A DNA stretch of 64,000 nucleotides from Eucommia ulmoides. Taxonomy: Eukaryota > Streptophyta > Magnoliopsida > Garryales > Eucommiaceae. The stretch lies in the NCBI GenBank assembly GCA_016647705.1, contig CM028340.1:9549001-9613000 (forward strand), in the 5' to 3' direction. The position numbers were made by a program, and so were the translations under genes. The notes under the pieces are model-generated. The model had not been told where the DNA came from. It did not search any database and saw only the letters and a program-made list of their open reading frames with translations. Below are positions 35,427-47,759 of this stretch, piece by piece (position 1 is the first letter of the stretch; each line of letters begins with the position of its first letter).

Positions 35427-36860
35427 TCTAAACCTAATTGTTTTAGGGTAGAAGGGTTTTTTTTTTTTTTTTATTTATTTAAATTGCATTTTCACCCTCT
35501 TAATCTCTGAATGTTCATATTTTCACTCATGAATTTCTGGTGAATGTGTATTGGTGTGTGTTTTTTGTCAATATTTTTTATTTGATTCTAGTGTTTGGTG
35601 AATATTAACATAGTTTTTTTTGTCGATCTTAGGGTTTATTTTAACGTTTTGTAAATGTTGATTTATAATTTTTTTTTATCAATGTTTGATTTTGTTGTTC
35701 TCGTTGATTTGTGAATGTTGGTGTTTGTTTTTATTTGATTGGCTTTGTTTTTTGTGATTGTTCGTATCAATTTTTATTTGTTTTGGTGAATGTTTGATAT
35801 CGGGGAAGTTTCAATGTCCTGATTTAGTGTTTCTTGATTGTTTTGGTGAAAGCGTGTGAATATAATAAAAAATGTAATTTTGTTCACATAAAATAATGAA
35901 CATTCACATCAACAAAAAAAAAAAAAATGAAAATGTATTAAAATGTTTTAAAATAGCAAAATAAAAAATGTGAATATTCGTGTCTGATTATTTTTTTTAC
36001 AGAATGACATTATACGTAAATAATGAAAACATATGGTCAAAGAATAAAATACTATTTTCTAAAAATCTATGGGAATTAAAAATTTTATTATAGTAATTGG
36101 GGTTCCATATTATAATTTATCTATCTCTTAGGATCGATATATTAAATTTTCCTTTGGTAAAATACATTTTTATTCTCAAATATTTTTAAAATTTTATTTT
36201 ATGAATTCCTGAAAATGTGAAAAGCCAAAAAAAATATTATTATTTACTATTGTCAGAAAAATATTTTCAATTTATGTCATAAGAGTAAATGTTGAGAACC
36301 ACCACCTAACCGGCCACCACGGTGGTCATCATTGTCACGCCCGCTAAAAAATATGTATTTTTTTGTCATATATTTAGATTAAAAAAAAGAATAAATATTA
36401 CAACAAAACGTCTTTCTTTGTTTCTGTTGTCATGAATTAAAAAAAAAAAAATCAAGACAATGGTCTCTTACCAAACATATTTCTAATCCTGGAATACTCT
36501 AGTACGAAAACAAGATTCACATCCCAATTTATTGGAAGTAGAAACAAAAAAGTAAAAACACTAACCAAACGCCACATTAGGTGCATCTGAAGGGGGAAAA
36601 TGTGTCTTACGAGTGGAGTGAAAAAATTGTCTTATGCTAAGAATGCATGCCCTTTTATAGGGAGCAAAACCAATAACTTGAAGAAGTCTGAGATTTAAGA
36701 AGACATTTAATGGATAACAGTAACTTTCAACAGTTACACACCTAAACAGACATATTTCAGGTTTATAATTTTCTCTCAAGTGATAAAATCTGCAGTTAGG
36801 CTTTTAGGCAGTATTTGTGTTCAATTTTTTCAGATTTTGTACAAAACATATCAAATCCAA
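35427..36860. other. AT-rich region, no gene recognised
   Basis: Contains long T runs and scattered GTGAATGTT-like repeats (35515-35900), plus a short hairpin CCACCACGGTGG near 36317. The minus frame at 36561-36779 has no recognised domain. Confidence 0.4.
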
Positions 36861-36894
36861 ACCAAACATTCCCCAAGATCTGTCAGGCCCCAAG

Positions 36895-37330
36895 CCTAGG
36901 ACCCAAAACCCGAACCCAAACCCAAACCCGAGCCTGGTCGGGTTGGGTGGGTAGGAGGGCGGCGACGCGCGTGTGTGAATTTTTTTTTGATAGCCTTTAG
37001 CCGACTTCCTATCCATATCGACCCAATGCCTTAGAGGGCTACCTTCAAGAAGTAACCTGAGCCTTAATAAATGACATTTCACATTCTTTTGTTACCGATG
37101 TGGGATGACCCACAAAACATGTCAATCAATATCTTTAGGTGGGTACTTTAATGAACAATTTTAATTCATATCTTAAGTGATTTTTACCCAAATAAATATA
37201 CCACATTCATGTCCTCACCAAGAAGAATACATTAGTATATTCATATATCCCAAATAAATATTGGGTCTCATAAATAATTGGGTCATAAAATATTCAAAAA
37301 ATCATTATTTTATCTATATATAAGTATACA
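36895..37330 (-). other. possible copia LTR segment with CCCAAA/CCCGAA tract
   Basis: ACCCGAACCCAAACCCAAAC near 36907 and GGTCGGGTTGGGTGGG near 36937 form a short imperfect inverted repeat. Next come GATGTGGGATGACCCAC and an AT-rich stretch leading up to the minus-strand copia pol. It may be that element's 3' LTR, but ends were not found. Confidence 0.3.
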
Positions 37331-37419
37331 ATAACATAACAAGACTTTGTTGTCTAAATATAAACACACTTGTCACATTCATTGGTCTTAAAATTATTTG
37401 ACAACATAACATTATCAAA

Positions 37420-40200
37420 TTTCTCATGCCATTATTTTAGTGCTTGCTTTAATTCATATAAGGATTTTACAAGTCGACATACTTTATTCTCTTTTTCAGG
37501 AATCACATACCCTTCTGATTATTCCATATAGATTTATTCATCTAATTCACCATTAAAGAAAGCAATCTTAACATCTATTTGATTTATCTCAAGATTATGT
37601 ACAGCTGCAACTGCTATTAACATACGTATAAATGTTATTCTTGTTACTAGTGAATAAGTATCAAATTAATCTATACTTTATCTTTACTTGTAACCTTTAG
37701 TTACATATCTTACTTTATATTTGTCAATTGATCCATCTGCTTTCATCTTTTTCTTAAAGATCTATTTATATCCTAGTGGTTTCATTCCAGATGGAAGATC
37801 TACTAGTTTCCATGTATGATTCTGTAAGATAGAGTCAATTTCACTATTCACGACCTCTTTTCAAAGAGAAGCTTCAGGTGTAAACATTGCCTCCCCAAAA
37901 GTTTGAGGTTCATATCCTATCATATAGGTATAAAAATCAAGACCAAAAGATTTAGAAACTTCTGTCATTTCACTTCGTCTAGGTTCAATTTCATTCTCGT
38001 GGGAATTATTAGAAGTAGTATAACTTGTTCTCTTTAGAAAATTGGACTCAATGGAAGTCTTACAATGAAACACATTCTCAAATAATGATGCATTTCTTAA
38101 TTCAATAACCGTGTGCTCATGCACATTTTCAATTTTTTATTTATGAACCAAAAATCGATATGCGCTACTATTTTGTGCATATCTAATGAATACACAATCA
38201 ATAGTTTTTTGTTCTAGTTTAACCTGCTTTGGATCAGGAATCATAACTTTTGTAAGATACCCTCATACTTTTAAGTATAAATTCATTTCCACAATTCATA
38301 AGGGGCCTTATCTAATTTCTTGTGAGATAATTTGTTTAAAACAAAACTCACTATTAAAACAATCTCCCTTTACTATTACTGAGATAGACCAGAACTTATT
38401 AACAAAGAATTCAACATTTATTTTAAAGTTTTGTTCTTTCTCTCAACAATTCCATTTTGCTGAGGTGAATAAGATGTTATAGTTTGGTAAATTATTTCTT
38501 GTTGTGCACATAACTTACCAAAAAGTGAAACATATCCTCCACCTCTATCATTACACAACACTTTAATCTTTTTGCTAAGTTGATTTTTAACTTCAATCTT
38601 ATAATGTATAAACATGAATAATGTTTCATCTTTAATTTTTAAAAGATAAATATGATAATATCTTGTACATTTATCAATAAAAGTAAAAAAGTACTTTTTT
38701 CCCATCTAGTTTATACAAATTTTAAATTATAAATATCTATGTGAACTAACTCTAGAGGTTTTGTTTTTCGTTCAATTGAATGACAATAAGTTTGAGTCAA
38801 TTTTGTCTCCATACAAGTCTCGCATTTGTGACTTATATTATCTTGATAATTTGGAATTAAATTCATATTAATTAATGTACGTAAAGTATCATAATTAACA
38901 TGTCCTAAATGACCATGTGACACATCCAAAGACTCAACCATATAAGTGGAAGAAGTATTGATTTTATTATTATTATCATTGTTGTTGTTGTTGTTGTTTG
39001 GGATTACAGTCATAACATTGAGTTTGAAAAAGTCTTCATTCATATAGTCTTTTCTAACATACATGCTTTTCTTAGTAAGTACAAATTAATCAAACTCAAA
39101 CACTAGCATGAATCTCTTCTTACTAGTAATGATTCAAAAACTAGATTCTTACAGATATCTGGTACATGCAACACATCATTCAAAGTAAGTTCATTACCAT
39201 AGGTCATTTTGAACACAACTTTTCCTTGTCTTTCAACCTTTGATGTTGAAGAGTTCCTCATATGGATTCTATCCCCAAATTCCACCGGTTGATAAACAAT
39301 TAACATCTTCTTATATAAACATATGTGGCAGGTTGCATAAGTATTCACATACCTCTCTCTAGGATTGTCAACGAGATTGACTTAAGATAAAACCGCTGAC
39401 AAATTCATCATGAAAACCTTATTAGTAAGGTGTTCCACTTCAATCACATGAGCATGATTTTTAGGCTTCCTTTACCTTTGATACAACTATCTTGCGACAA
39501 TCTTGAACACGGTGTCCCAACTTGCCACAAGTATAGCAGTTGCCCTTAAACATTTTGTTCGCAACTCCTTTGTTTGAGCTTGATTCAGTTTACTTCCTCT
39601 TCTTTTGAGTTTGTCTGACATGGGCCTTTAACATCATAGAATTACAACCCTTACGTTTAGAAGATATATGTTGCTCTTCTTTGATTCTCAATTTGAGAAC
39701 CAGGTTTTGAAGAGTCATCTCCATTTTGTTTATGTTTGAGATGATTTTTTAAGTCACCCTATGATAATAACAACTTCTCAATCACAACTGTCACGTGAAA
39801 AGTCTCACTAAGAGTTATTCCTTCTACATGAATGTCATGCAATAGGACTTAGAGTTCTTCAGTCTGACTAACGATTGTTCTTGAGTCCACCATTTTATAA
39901 TCTATAAATCTTCTGAATACGAATTCCATAGTCCCATCATCTTCAGTCTTGTACTTCTTCTCTAGGGACTGTCATAGTTCTTTAGCCATTGTGAATGAGC
40001 AATACACGTTATTGAGTGTATTATTCAATCCATTCAGGATATAATTATTGCATAGGAAATCAGATTATTTCTATGCATCAACAAAAGCTATAGTCTAATT
40101 GTTAGACTGTTCAGTCATGGTAGGATTATCCTTGTCGAGCAAGTTTGCCAAGTTTAATGTTGTCAGGTAGAACGACATCTTCTGCTACCATCTCTTAAAA
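37420..40200 (-). pseudogene. Ty1/copia element, RT-truncated, antisense
   Basis: From the gag end downward on the minus strand: KRWQQKMSFYLTTLNLANLL, gag body (LEKKYKTEDDGTMEFVF), a zinc knuckle CYTCGKLGHRVQDC near 39520, protease area ([11 protein letters not shown]), pre-integrase (SHGHLGHVNYDTLRT), integrase (KKYFFTFIDKCTRYYHIY, VLCNDRGGGYVS, YSPQQNGIVERKN) and RT start (DLPSGMKPLGYK, INQIDVKIAFFNGELDE). It ends within RT. Many stops make it dead. Its gag start is cut at 40208 by an LTR in the other orientation. Confidence 0.85.
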
Positions 40201-40679
40201 AAGAATTTGTTGATCCTAAGCTTTGGATGGACAATTAAAAGTTGATATTTTTTTGTGGAACTAACAAGTTTATTGAGTGTTTCAATTTAAGAGTTCCATT
40301 AAGAATAATATCATAAAGAAATGGTTAAGGATGCTAAGAATACAAAGAGACTAATAAAGAGACAAGTATTAAAAGACTGAATACTTTGAAGAATTTAGGA
40401 GAAAACAATTCAGGTTAATTTTTACTCTTAATGTATCCCGACTAGGATCACACACGACACAAAATGAATTTATGTTTGTGTGTTTTTATTAGGATCTTAA
40501 TTAGTTAAAATATTTGCTCCAAAGTAAAATTGAAGAAGAAATATTGACTTAAGAAAAATTAGTGCTTAAAATTGATTAATAAGTGTCAATTAAGTTAGCC
40601 GAGAAAAGAAATAGGTTAAATGGGTAAAAACATAAAAGATTGGAGTAAAAATTAACTATGGAAAAAGAGTTACAGTAGG

Positions 40680-41000
40680 AATTGGTCAACCGACCAATGT
40701 GGATCAGTTAACCGATGAGGAGAAGCTGGGAAAATGGTAAAGCCTTTGGATTGATCGGCCACCGACCGAGGAGAGATTAGTCGACCTATGGCCGATACAT
40801 GAACTCTCTAAATTGATCAGTCAACCGATCATGAAGGATCAGTCAAATGACCATGGCCGAAAAATGGCCTCCTAAATCGATCGGTCAACCGATACATGGA
40901 GGATCGGTCAACCGACTGGCGAGTAATTTTGAATTGGGCTACAACCTGAATCGATCGGTCAACTTATGGTGTTTGGTAAGTCAACCGATGGATCTGTTTC
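40680..41000 (+). repeat. palindrome array in LTR C1
   Basis: Repeated GATCGGTCAACCGAT-like palindromes occur in pairs about 20-25 bp apart (for example CGATCGGTCAACCGATAC then GGATCGGTCAACCGAC), separated by ATGAACTCTCTAAAT-like spacers. Confidence 0.85.
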
Positions 41001-41316
41001 AGGTTTAGAGGATTTCATAGATTTGATCAAAAAGTAGCCGTTACTAGCCGTTTTATGGTTTAAATTTGGTTGCTATTTTGATGTTCCTAAAGATATGGTT
41101 CATATATTTTGAATATTTCTCAAATTGGTACATTTAATTCTTTCTATCCTATCTATTTGAGATTGAGAAATATTTAAGGGATTAAATTGAATGATTTAAA
41201 AGCTATAATAAAGTTAATTGAACTAGGATTGAGTCATATCAATATTAAGGGTCTATAAGAGCAATCAAGTATCATGATATATGAAAACTAGCCGTTGGAG
41301 GGCCTATTTCAAATCC

Positions 41317-41326
41317 TTATATATAG
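41317..41326 (+). promoter_or_regulatory. TATA-like box of LTR C1
   Basis: TTATATATAG followed by ACCTGCG, at the same relative position as in the other family LTRs. Confidence 0.6.
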
Positions 41327-42224
41327 ACCTGCGTTTTTTCATTTAAAAAAATCCCAATCAATTATTTTTCAAGAGCTATTCAGTTCTCGAACTTTCTAAG
41401 AGTTTTTATTCTAAAATTGTATTGAGAGTATTGTGAGATTATCTTTAAGAAAAGTTCTTGAAAAAGTGTGCAGAAATTGTTGCTGTCACTAATCTAAATT
41501 TTTATTGTGATTTAATTTTCAATCAATCGATAGTATCCTGGTGAGATCGTTCCAACTTGAGCTTTTTATTGCTATTTAATATTATTATTTATTACTTGGA
41601 ATTTAGATCTTTGAAATCATTTTTCTGAACTTAAATTGCGTGAAAATATTTTGAAACAATTTTTTGTGAAAATCTTATTACGTGCTAAATTGTGTGCTAC
41701 CCGTTTAATTAAGAATCAGATTTTGAAATTCTCACTTTATTTCTATCACTAGTATTTATCGGGACATTAATTGAGTTTAAATTAATCTAAGATGGTAGAA
41801 GTTCCGAGTGAATTTTTTTTATCAATTTGTGTAATTGGTGAGTTGTGTGCGAATTAGATATTATTGGGAATATCTAATCTAGGGTAGTTGGGTTTCAATC
41901 TCTTCTGGTAAAGAGATTGAGGTTTGATATTTTCCTAAAGTATAAAAATATTAGGTTACTTTTTTCCAGGAAAAAGAGATAGGGTTATTCTTCCTGATTA
42001 GAATTGAAATTCTGTGAATTGTAACGGTTCCATCCTTACCGGTGAAAAGAATACTTGAACTGGTTTTTGTAAGGTTTGATTCTTAGCCTAAGGTATAAAA
42101 GAATTAGGTTTGATCCTTAGCCTGTGAAAAGATTAGGTTAGTCTTGAGCTTGGAAAAAAGATAAGGTTATTCCTGAACCTGAAAAAATATATCATTTGCA
42201 CTATTAAGTACAATCACATGGAGT

Positions 42225-43350
42225 GCCTTAATTCTGATATTATGTGTACTATTGTTGATTTTTCTACTTCTTCTGATAGTCATTGTTCTGCTTGAGAGAA
42301 TGGTGGAATTCGTGATGATGAGAAAATAGATAAGGCTATTTGAGATGCTTATTGCCCTTACTTATGTTTTTGGAAAAGAGAATTTTAAACTTGAGCAAAA
42401 GATTGCAACTCTTGAAAATAAAAAGTTTAGTACTGTCAAATCTCTTAAGAAAAAGAATTTGGACAAATATTTTGAAACAGTTGAGTTTAGAAATACTTTA
42501 TCTAAAATTGGTAAGTTTTATGAAAAAATCGAGTCTCTTAAAGATGAGAACAATGTTTTAAAAAATGATATTTATGTTTTTCAGCAGAATGATTTTAAAA
42601 AGAAAAATCTTGAAACTTTAAACGAGATCTTAAGCATTGAGTTGGATAATGCGAGGTGTGAGCTTGATAGAACTCATTTGAAAATCTATTTTGTTGAAAA
42701 TGAATGTCAAATTCTTAAGAATGATCTTGAATTTATGCATAAAAAGAATTTTGGTCTACAGGTAAACGTTAGCACAAATGAGCGATTACTTGGGAAGACG
42801 CAAAAAAGAGCTTGATGAAGCAATGAATAAATTCAAGGATATTGAGAGTACAAAACCTATTGAAAAATCAATAGCCACTAAAGCAGCTCCTCAACATTGC
42901 CAACAATATGGTGTTCCCATACTGAGCAATGACTATTTGAAGAAATGTACTAACAGTGTTAACTGCTTTTATTGTGGCAAGTTTGGTCATTTTGAGAAAT
43001 CTTGTTATTTATTGTATGATTACCTTGTCGGATCCATAAATAACTGGATACCAAAAAGAGAATTTTTTTATGAAAGTACTAATCGAAGATTTAAACAATT
43101 CCAAGGATACAATGAATATTACATACCGACAAAGAGATTCGAACAGACAAGAAGATACAATGAATACCCTATGCCGACAAAGGAATCAAGGTTCCATGTA
43201 CCTAAAAGGAAGAATCAGCAGGTGCAAAATGGAAGGATCAAGGAACAACAAGCTCGTTACATAAAAGCTAACAAAATCTTATCCAAAACAAACGACAAGA
43301 TATCAATACAAGAAAAAGACTATTTACAAAGTCTTGCCAAAGTAAAGTAA
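42225..43350 (+). pseudogene. copia gag fragment with zinc knuckle
   Basis: A Lys/Asn/Glu-rich frame at 42345-42815 (KKKNLDKYFETVEFRN, SIELDNARCELDRTHLK) looks like the coiled-coil C-terminal gag of SIRE-like elements. It overlaps a second frame at 42778-43350 with the knuckle CFYCGKFGHFEKSC (about 42964). A frameshift separates the two. Protease, integrase and RT are missing, so the element's interior is mostly deleted. Confidence 0.7.
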
Positions 43351-43639
43351 GGAAAAGTAGCTCAAAGCACCAAACAAAGGCAAAGAAATTATCACTGAAC
43401 CAATCTAAATAATTGCCAATACTAAGAAGGAAGAAATCAAAGTGACAAATCAAAATAAAGAAAAAATGGTGGAATCAAAGGACACTAAGCTCGAAATCAG
43501 TAATCCACCAAAGAAACACACACCAAATATTCCAAAGGATGATCCAAGTATGTCAAACTTTTTAAAGTTTAACTATATTAATTTTGTTAGGGAGATTGAG
43601 CCTGTACATTTTGAAATTTAGTTGTTTGTGATAAGTGTG

Positions 43640-44087
43640 TATGTGTGTGTTTAAATGTGTGGGTGTTAAAATTGATTTTAATAAAATGCGTGGATCAAAA
43701 TAAGAGCTAAAAATTGAGCTAAGTTAATCAAATTAGGGTTTAAATGCACTAAAAGACAAAAGGACAGTATCATCAGTTAACCGACAAAAGGACTGCTGGT
43801 CAACCGACAGCTGCAAGTCTGAGAAAACAGAAAGGCGTTGCATTCATCGATCGACTGACCTTCAAACAATCGGTCAACCGATTGTTATGGGATTAAAATA
43901 CCCCAACCCCTTCATTTCACCTAATTTCCATTTCAAAACCATTTTTCTCCTAAAACCCTTCATCTCCCAAGTTCATTTACCCCTAATCCTCACGAAATCA
44001 GTTCGGTTTGGCTTGGATTTGAAGATCTAGGGCTTGGATCTTCGCTCAGAGTTAAGGTTGGTATTCTATCTATCTTTTGGGGTTTTG
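43640..44087 (+). other. unassigned segment with one palindrome cluster
   Basis: It carries GGTCAACCGACAG, CGATCGACTGACC and CGGTCAACCGATTG near 43797-43890 but does not align with the parts of LTRs C1 or C2 I compared. It may be a piece of another related LTR. Confidence 0.4.
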
Positions 44088-44089
44088 AT

Positions 44090-46242
44090 TAATTTTTACT
44101 CTTAATGTATCCCGATTAGGATCACACACGACACAAAAATGAATTTATATCTATGTGTGCTTTTATTAGGATCCTAATTAATTAATATATTTGCTTCAAT
44201 GTGAAATTGAAGAAGAAATATTGACCTAAGAAAGATTAGTGCTTAAAATTGATTTATAAGTGTCAATTAAGTTAACCGAGAAAAGAAATCGGTTAAAGGA
44301 GCAAAATGTCGAAGATTGGAGTAGAAATAAATTAAGGAAAAGTTGTACCAGCATTGATTGGTCAACTGACCAAGTAGGATCGGTTAACCAATGGGTGTAG
44401 GCTAGAAAATGGTATAGTCTCTGGATGAATCAGTCAACTGACTAAGAAGAGATCGGTTGACCTATGGCCAATACATGAACTCTCTGAATCGATCAGTCGA
44501 CAAATCATAGAGGATCGGTCGACTGACCATAGCCGAGAAATGGCCTTTTGAATCGATCCGTCAACCGATACATGAAGGATCGGTTGACCGACTGGCGAGT
44601 AATTTTGGCTTGAGCTACAACCTGAATCGATTGAACGACTTATGGTGTTTGGTGAGTTAACCGATGAGTCTGTTTCAGATTTAGAGGATTTCTTGGATTT
44701 GATAAAAAAAAATAACCATTACTAGCCGTTTTATGGTTTAAATCTGAGAGATATCTTAGGGATTTGATGTTATTTAAGATATATGGTTGCTATTTTGATG
44801 TTCCTAAATATATGGTTCATATATTTTGAATATTTCTCAAATTAGTACATTTAATTCTTTCTATCCTATCTATTTGAGATTGAAAAATATTTTAGGGATT
44901 AAATTGAATGATTTAAAAGCTATAATAAAGTGAATTGAACCAGGATTGAGTCATATCAATATAAAGGGTATATAAGAGAAATTAAGTGTCATGATAAGTG
45001 AAAATTAATCGTTGGAGGGACTATTTCAAATCCTTTTATATAGACCTCCGTTTTTTCATTTAAAAAGATCTCAATCAATTGTTTTTCAAGAGTTATTCAT
45101 TTCTTGAGCTTTCTGAGAGTTTTTATTCTAAAATTATACTGAGATTATTGTGAGATTATCTTTGAGAAAAATTCTTGAAAAAGTATGCAGAAATTGTTGC
45201 TGTCACCGGTCTAAAGTTTTATTGTGATTCAATTTTCAATTAATCAATGGTTTTATGGTGAGATCGTTCCAAACTTGAGCTTTTTATTGCTATTTGATAT
45301 TATTATTTATTCTTTGAAATTTAGATCTTTGAAATCATATTTCTGAACTTAAATTGCTTGAAAATATTTTGAAATGATTTCTGGTGAAAAATCTGATTAC
45401 ATGCTAAATTATGTACTACCTATTTAATTTAGAATCAGATTTTGAAATTCTCACTTTATTTCTATCACTAGTATTTATCGGGACATAATTGTGTTTAAAT
45501 TAATCTGAGATGGTAAAAGCTCCGAGTGAAAAAAAACTTATCAATTTGTGTAATTGGTGAGTTGTGTGCAGATTAGATATTATTGGGAATATCTAATTAG
45601 GGGTAGTTGGGTTTCAATATCTTCCAGTAAAGAGATTGAGGTTTAATCTTTTCCTAAATTATAAAAAGATTAGGTTACTATTTTTCCGTGAAAAAAGATA
45701 GAATTAATTCTTTCTGATTAGTGAATTGTAACGGTTTCATCCTTATCGGCGAAAATAATACTTGGAGTGGTTTTTGTGAGGTTTGATTCTTAGCCTAAGG
45801 TATAAAAGAATTAGGTTTGATCCTTAGCCTATGAAAGGATTAAGTTAGTCTTGAGCCTAGAAAAAAGATAATGTTATTCCGGAATCTGGGAAGAGGAAAT
45901 TGTAAAGGTTAATTCTGATTCTGTGTAAAAAATCATTGTGTAAGAGTTTGGTTCCTACCTAGTTAAAGGAATCATAATTATTAGTGGGTACGACTCTCCG
46001 TGGGGTTCGAAAAACTGGATTAACCAAGAGTAACTTGGTGAACCAGTATAAATTTTTGTGTGCTACTATTTTACTTTATTTACTTTCAGTTGTTTGGGTG
46101 TACACTAACACTTATCCGCTACTATAAAGATAATAATTAATTTAGGATAAAATTAATTATTTGAATTTCAAGTGTTATAATTTAATTTATTTTTATAATT
46201 ACCCAATTTACCCCATCTCTTGGATAGATCACTGGGCCAACA
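44090..46242 (+). mobile_element. LTR C2 (SIRE-like family), 5'-truncated
   Basis: It joins the family LTR at TAATTTTTACTCTTAATG, about 210 bp into the sequence seen in C1, and runs to GGGCCAACA at 46242. It contains a palindrome array at 44355-44670 and a TATA-like box near 45036-45043. The sequence after 46242 is L1 RNase H, not the flank seen left of C1. Confidence 0.82.
44355..44670 (+). repeat. palindrome array in LTR C2
   Basis: Same arrangement as C1, with core variants GTCAAC, GTTAAC, GTCGAC and GTTGAC. It lies about 370 bp upstream of the TATA-like box. Confidence 0.82.
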
Positions 46243-46870
46243 CATATGATCTCTCATTATACCTTTTATGCTGCATCTCCCCGAATTTCCTCTAACACTA
46301 CCATCAGTATTGAGCTTGAGCAGACTTGTAGGAGGAGAAATCCAATTATCTTGAAAAACGAAAGATCATTCTTTAGGGAACCTAAGAGAAATGCGCAAAC
46401 ATTTCTCTACAATGGTTAGAAATTTTTGAACCTACAAAAAAGGTATCTTGGTGACAACATTCAATAGTCTCCTTATTCTTATCCTCCTATATTTCCAAAA
46501 GAATTACAATAAGGTAATAAAAAAATATTAGGTTTATTAAAACTCTCTTTTAACATGCTTTTTATCCAATCTCTGATTTTCATGTTGTGGCCATGCCTAA
46601 AAGTAGACATGTCAAGGGAAAAATTCTAAATTGATTATGCTTTTGGGCAATACCTGAGGACGTGTTCCGTATCCTCTATGGATTATAAGTAACAAGGGCA
46701 CATAGTCAAAACATCATTTACCCAGAGGGCCCTTCGAGAGTTGGTAAGCAATTTATGATAGAAGATGGTCCATAGAAATAATTTTAAATTTTGGGATTTT
46801 TAATTTCCAAATCCATCCCAAGTAGATAACCTATCATTCCTCTCATTAATTGTGATTAGCTCATAAGCTC
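46243..46870 (-). pseudogene. L1-type LINE 3' fragment (zf-RVT and RNase H)
   Basis: On the minus strand: WIWKLKIPKFK then (frameshift) LFLWTIFYHKLLTNSRRAL and EDTEHVLRYCP, a reverse-transcriptase zinc-binding region. It is followed by WISPPTSLLKLNTDGSVRGN and SGRCSIKGIMRDHM, the start of the plant L1 RNase H domain. It ends abruptly at 46243, exactly at the LTR C2 terminus. Confidence 0.8.
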
Positions 46871-46879
46871 ACTACGTGG

Positions 46880-47750
46880 TTAATTTATGATCTCTCAAAA
46901 ATAATACCCTTAAATAGTACCACGATACTGATGTATTATGGTGTTCAAGTCGGATGCCAAACCATAGTGATCAGTTTAGTAATTATCAATTTCTTAATAT
47001 TTTTCTTCCTTTGGGGAGAAAGAGAATTGATTTTTATTTTTTTTTAAAAAAATAAATCTAAAAAATAAAAATAAAATAAAGAATCAGGTCAGGAATTATG
47101 GGTTTAGTATTTTGATAATTATGTTTTTTTTTTCTTCTTATTTTCTATTTAAATCGGATTTGTATAAACGAGTGTTCCCAACTACAAGCTTAAACTACTT
47201 AGAAATATATGGATTGTTATTCTTCAGCATGATTTATCTTCGATATTTAATTCTTACACCACTCTACTCTAACTGATCTGAGGTGAATTAAAATCTAGGT
47301 ATAAACCATTCAGGCCAATAATCAATCCCTAAAAATACGATTGTGTGACCATTAAATTAAGACCATAGGTGCAAGATTTAATGTTCTAGCAGTAATTGAA
47401 TTCAAAACAAAATTTCTATGTAAATATTTTGTTAATAAATTCAGTCACAATTAAATTCATTTTTACAAACAGAATTCCTGTCACACCATAATTGTTTATA
47501 CAAAATCCAAATTTAAATAAGAAAAATACAATATTACATAACTTCAATAATACATATCATAATCTTAACCTGGTTGAAGGAAGTTAGTTTCTCATTGTTT
47601 CATAGAGTGGTGTTTTCTCGGATAAAATCCTCAAAAATACTATTTACACTTTGTACCCCAAGCTTTTCTCGCCTCCAAAAATAAAAATAAAATAAAATAA
47701 AACAAATAAGAAAATACTACAACTATTCTAAGAATGAAGTAGGAATGGAA
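46880..47750. other. AT-rich region, no gene recognised
   Basis: I see nothing I can name; A/T homopolymers at 47036-47080. Confidence 0.4.
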
Positions 47751-47759
47751 TACCATTGC

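Larger units (their letters stand above)
40208..42187 (+). mobile_element. LTR C1 (SIRE-like family), 3'-truncated
   Basis: It starts TGTTGATCC inside the copia gag just to the left. It contains a palindrome array (40680-41000), a TATA-like box (41317-41326) and the series of AAAGATTAGGTT-like blocks seen in LTR C2. It lacks the last ~350 bp of the family LTR, stopping near 42187. Confidence 0.82.

Noticed and set aside
36905-36955. Interstitial telomeric repeat
   Set aside because: The units are CCCAAA/CCCGAA, not the plant CCCTAAA repeat, and only a few copies are present.
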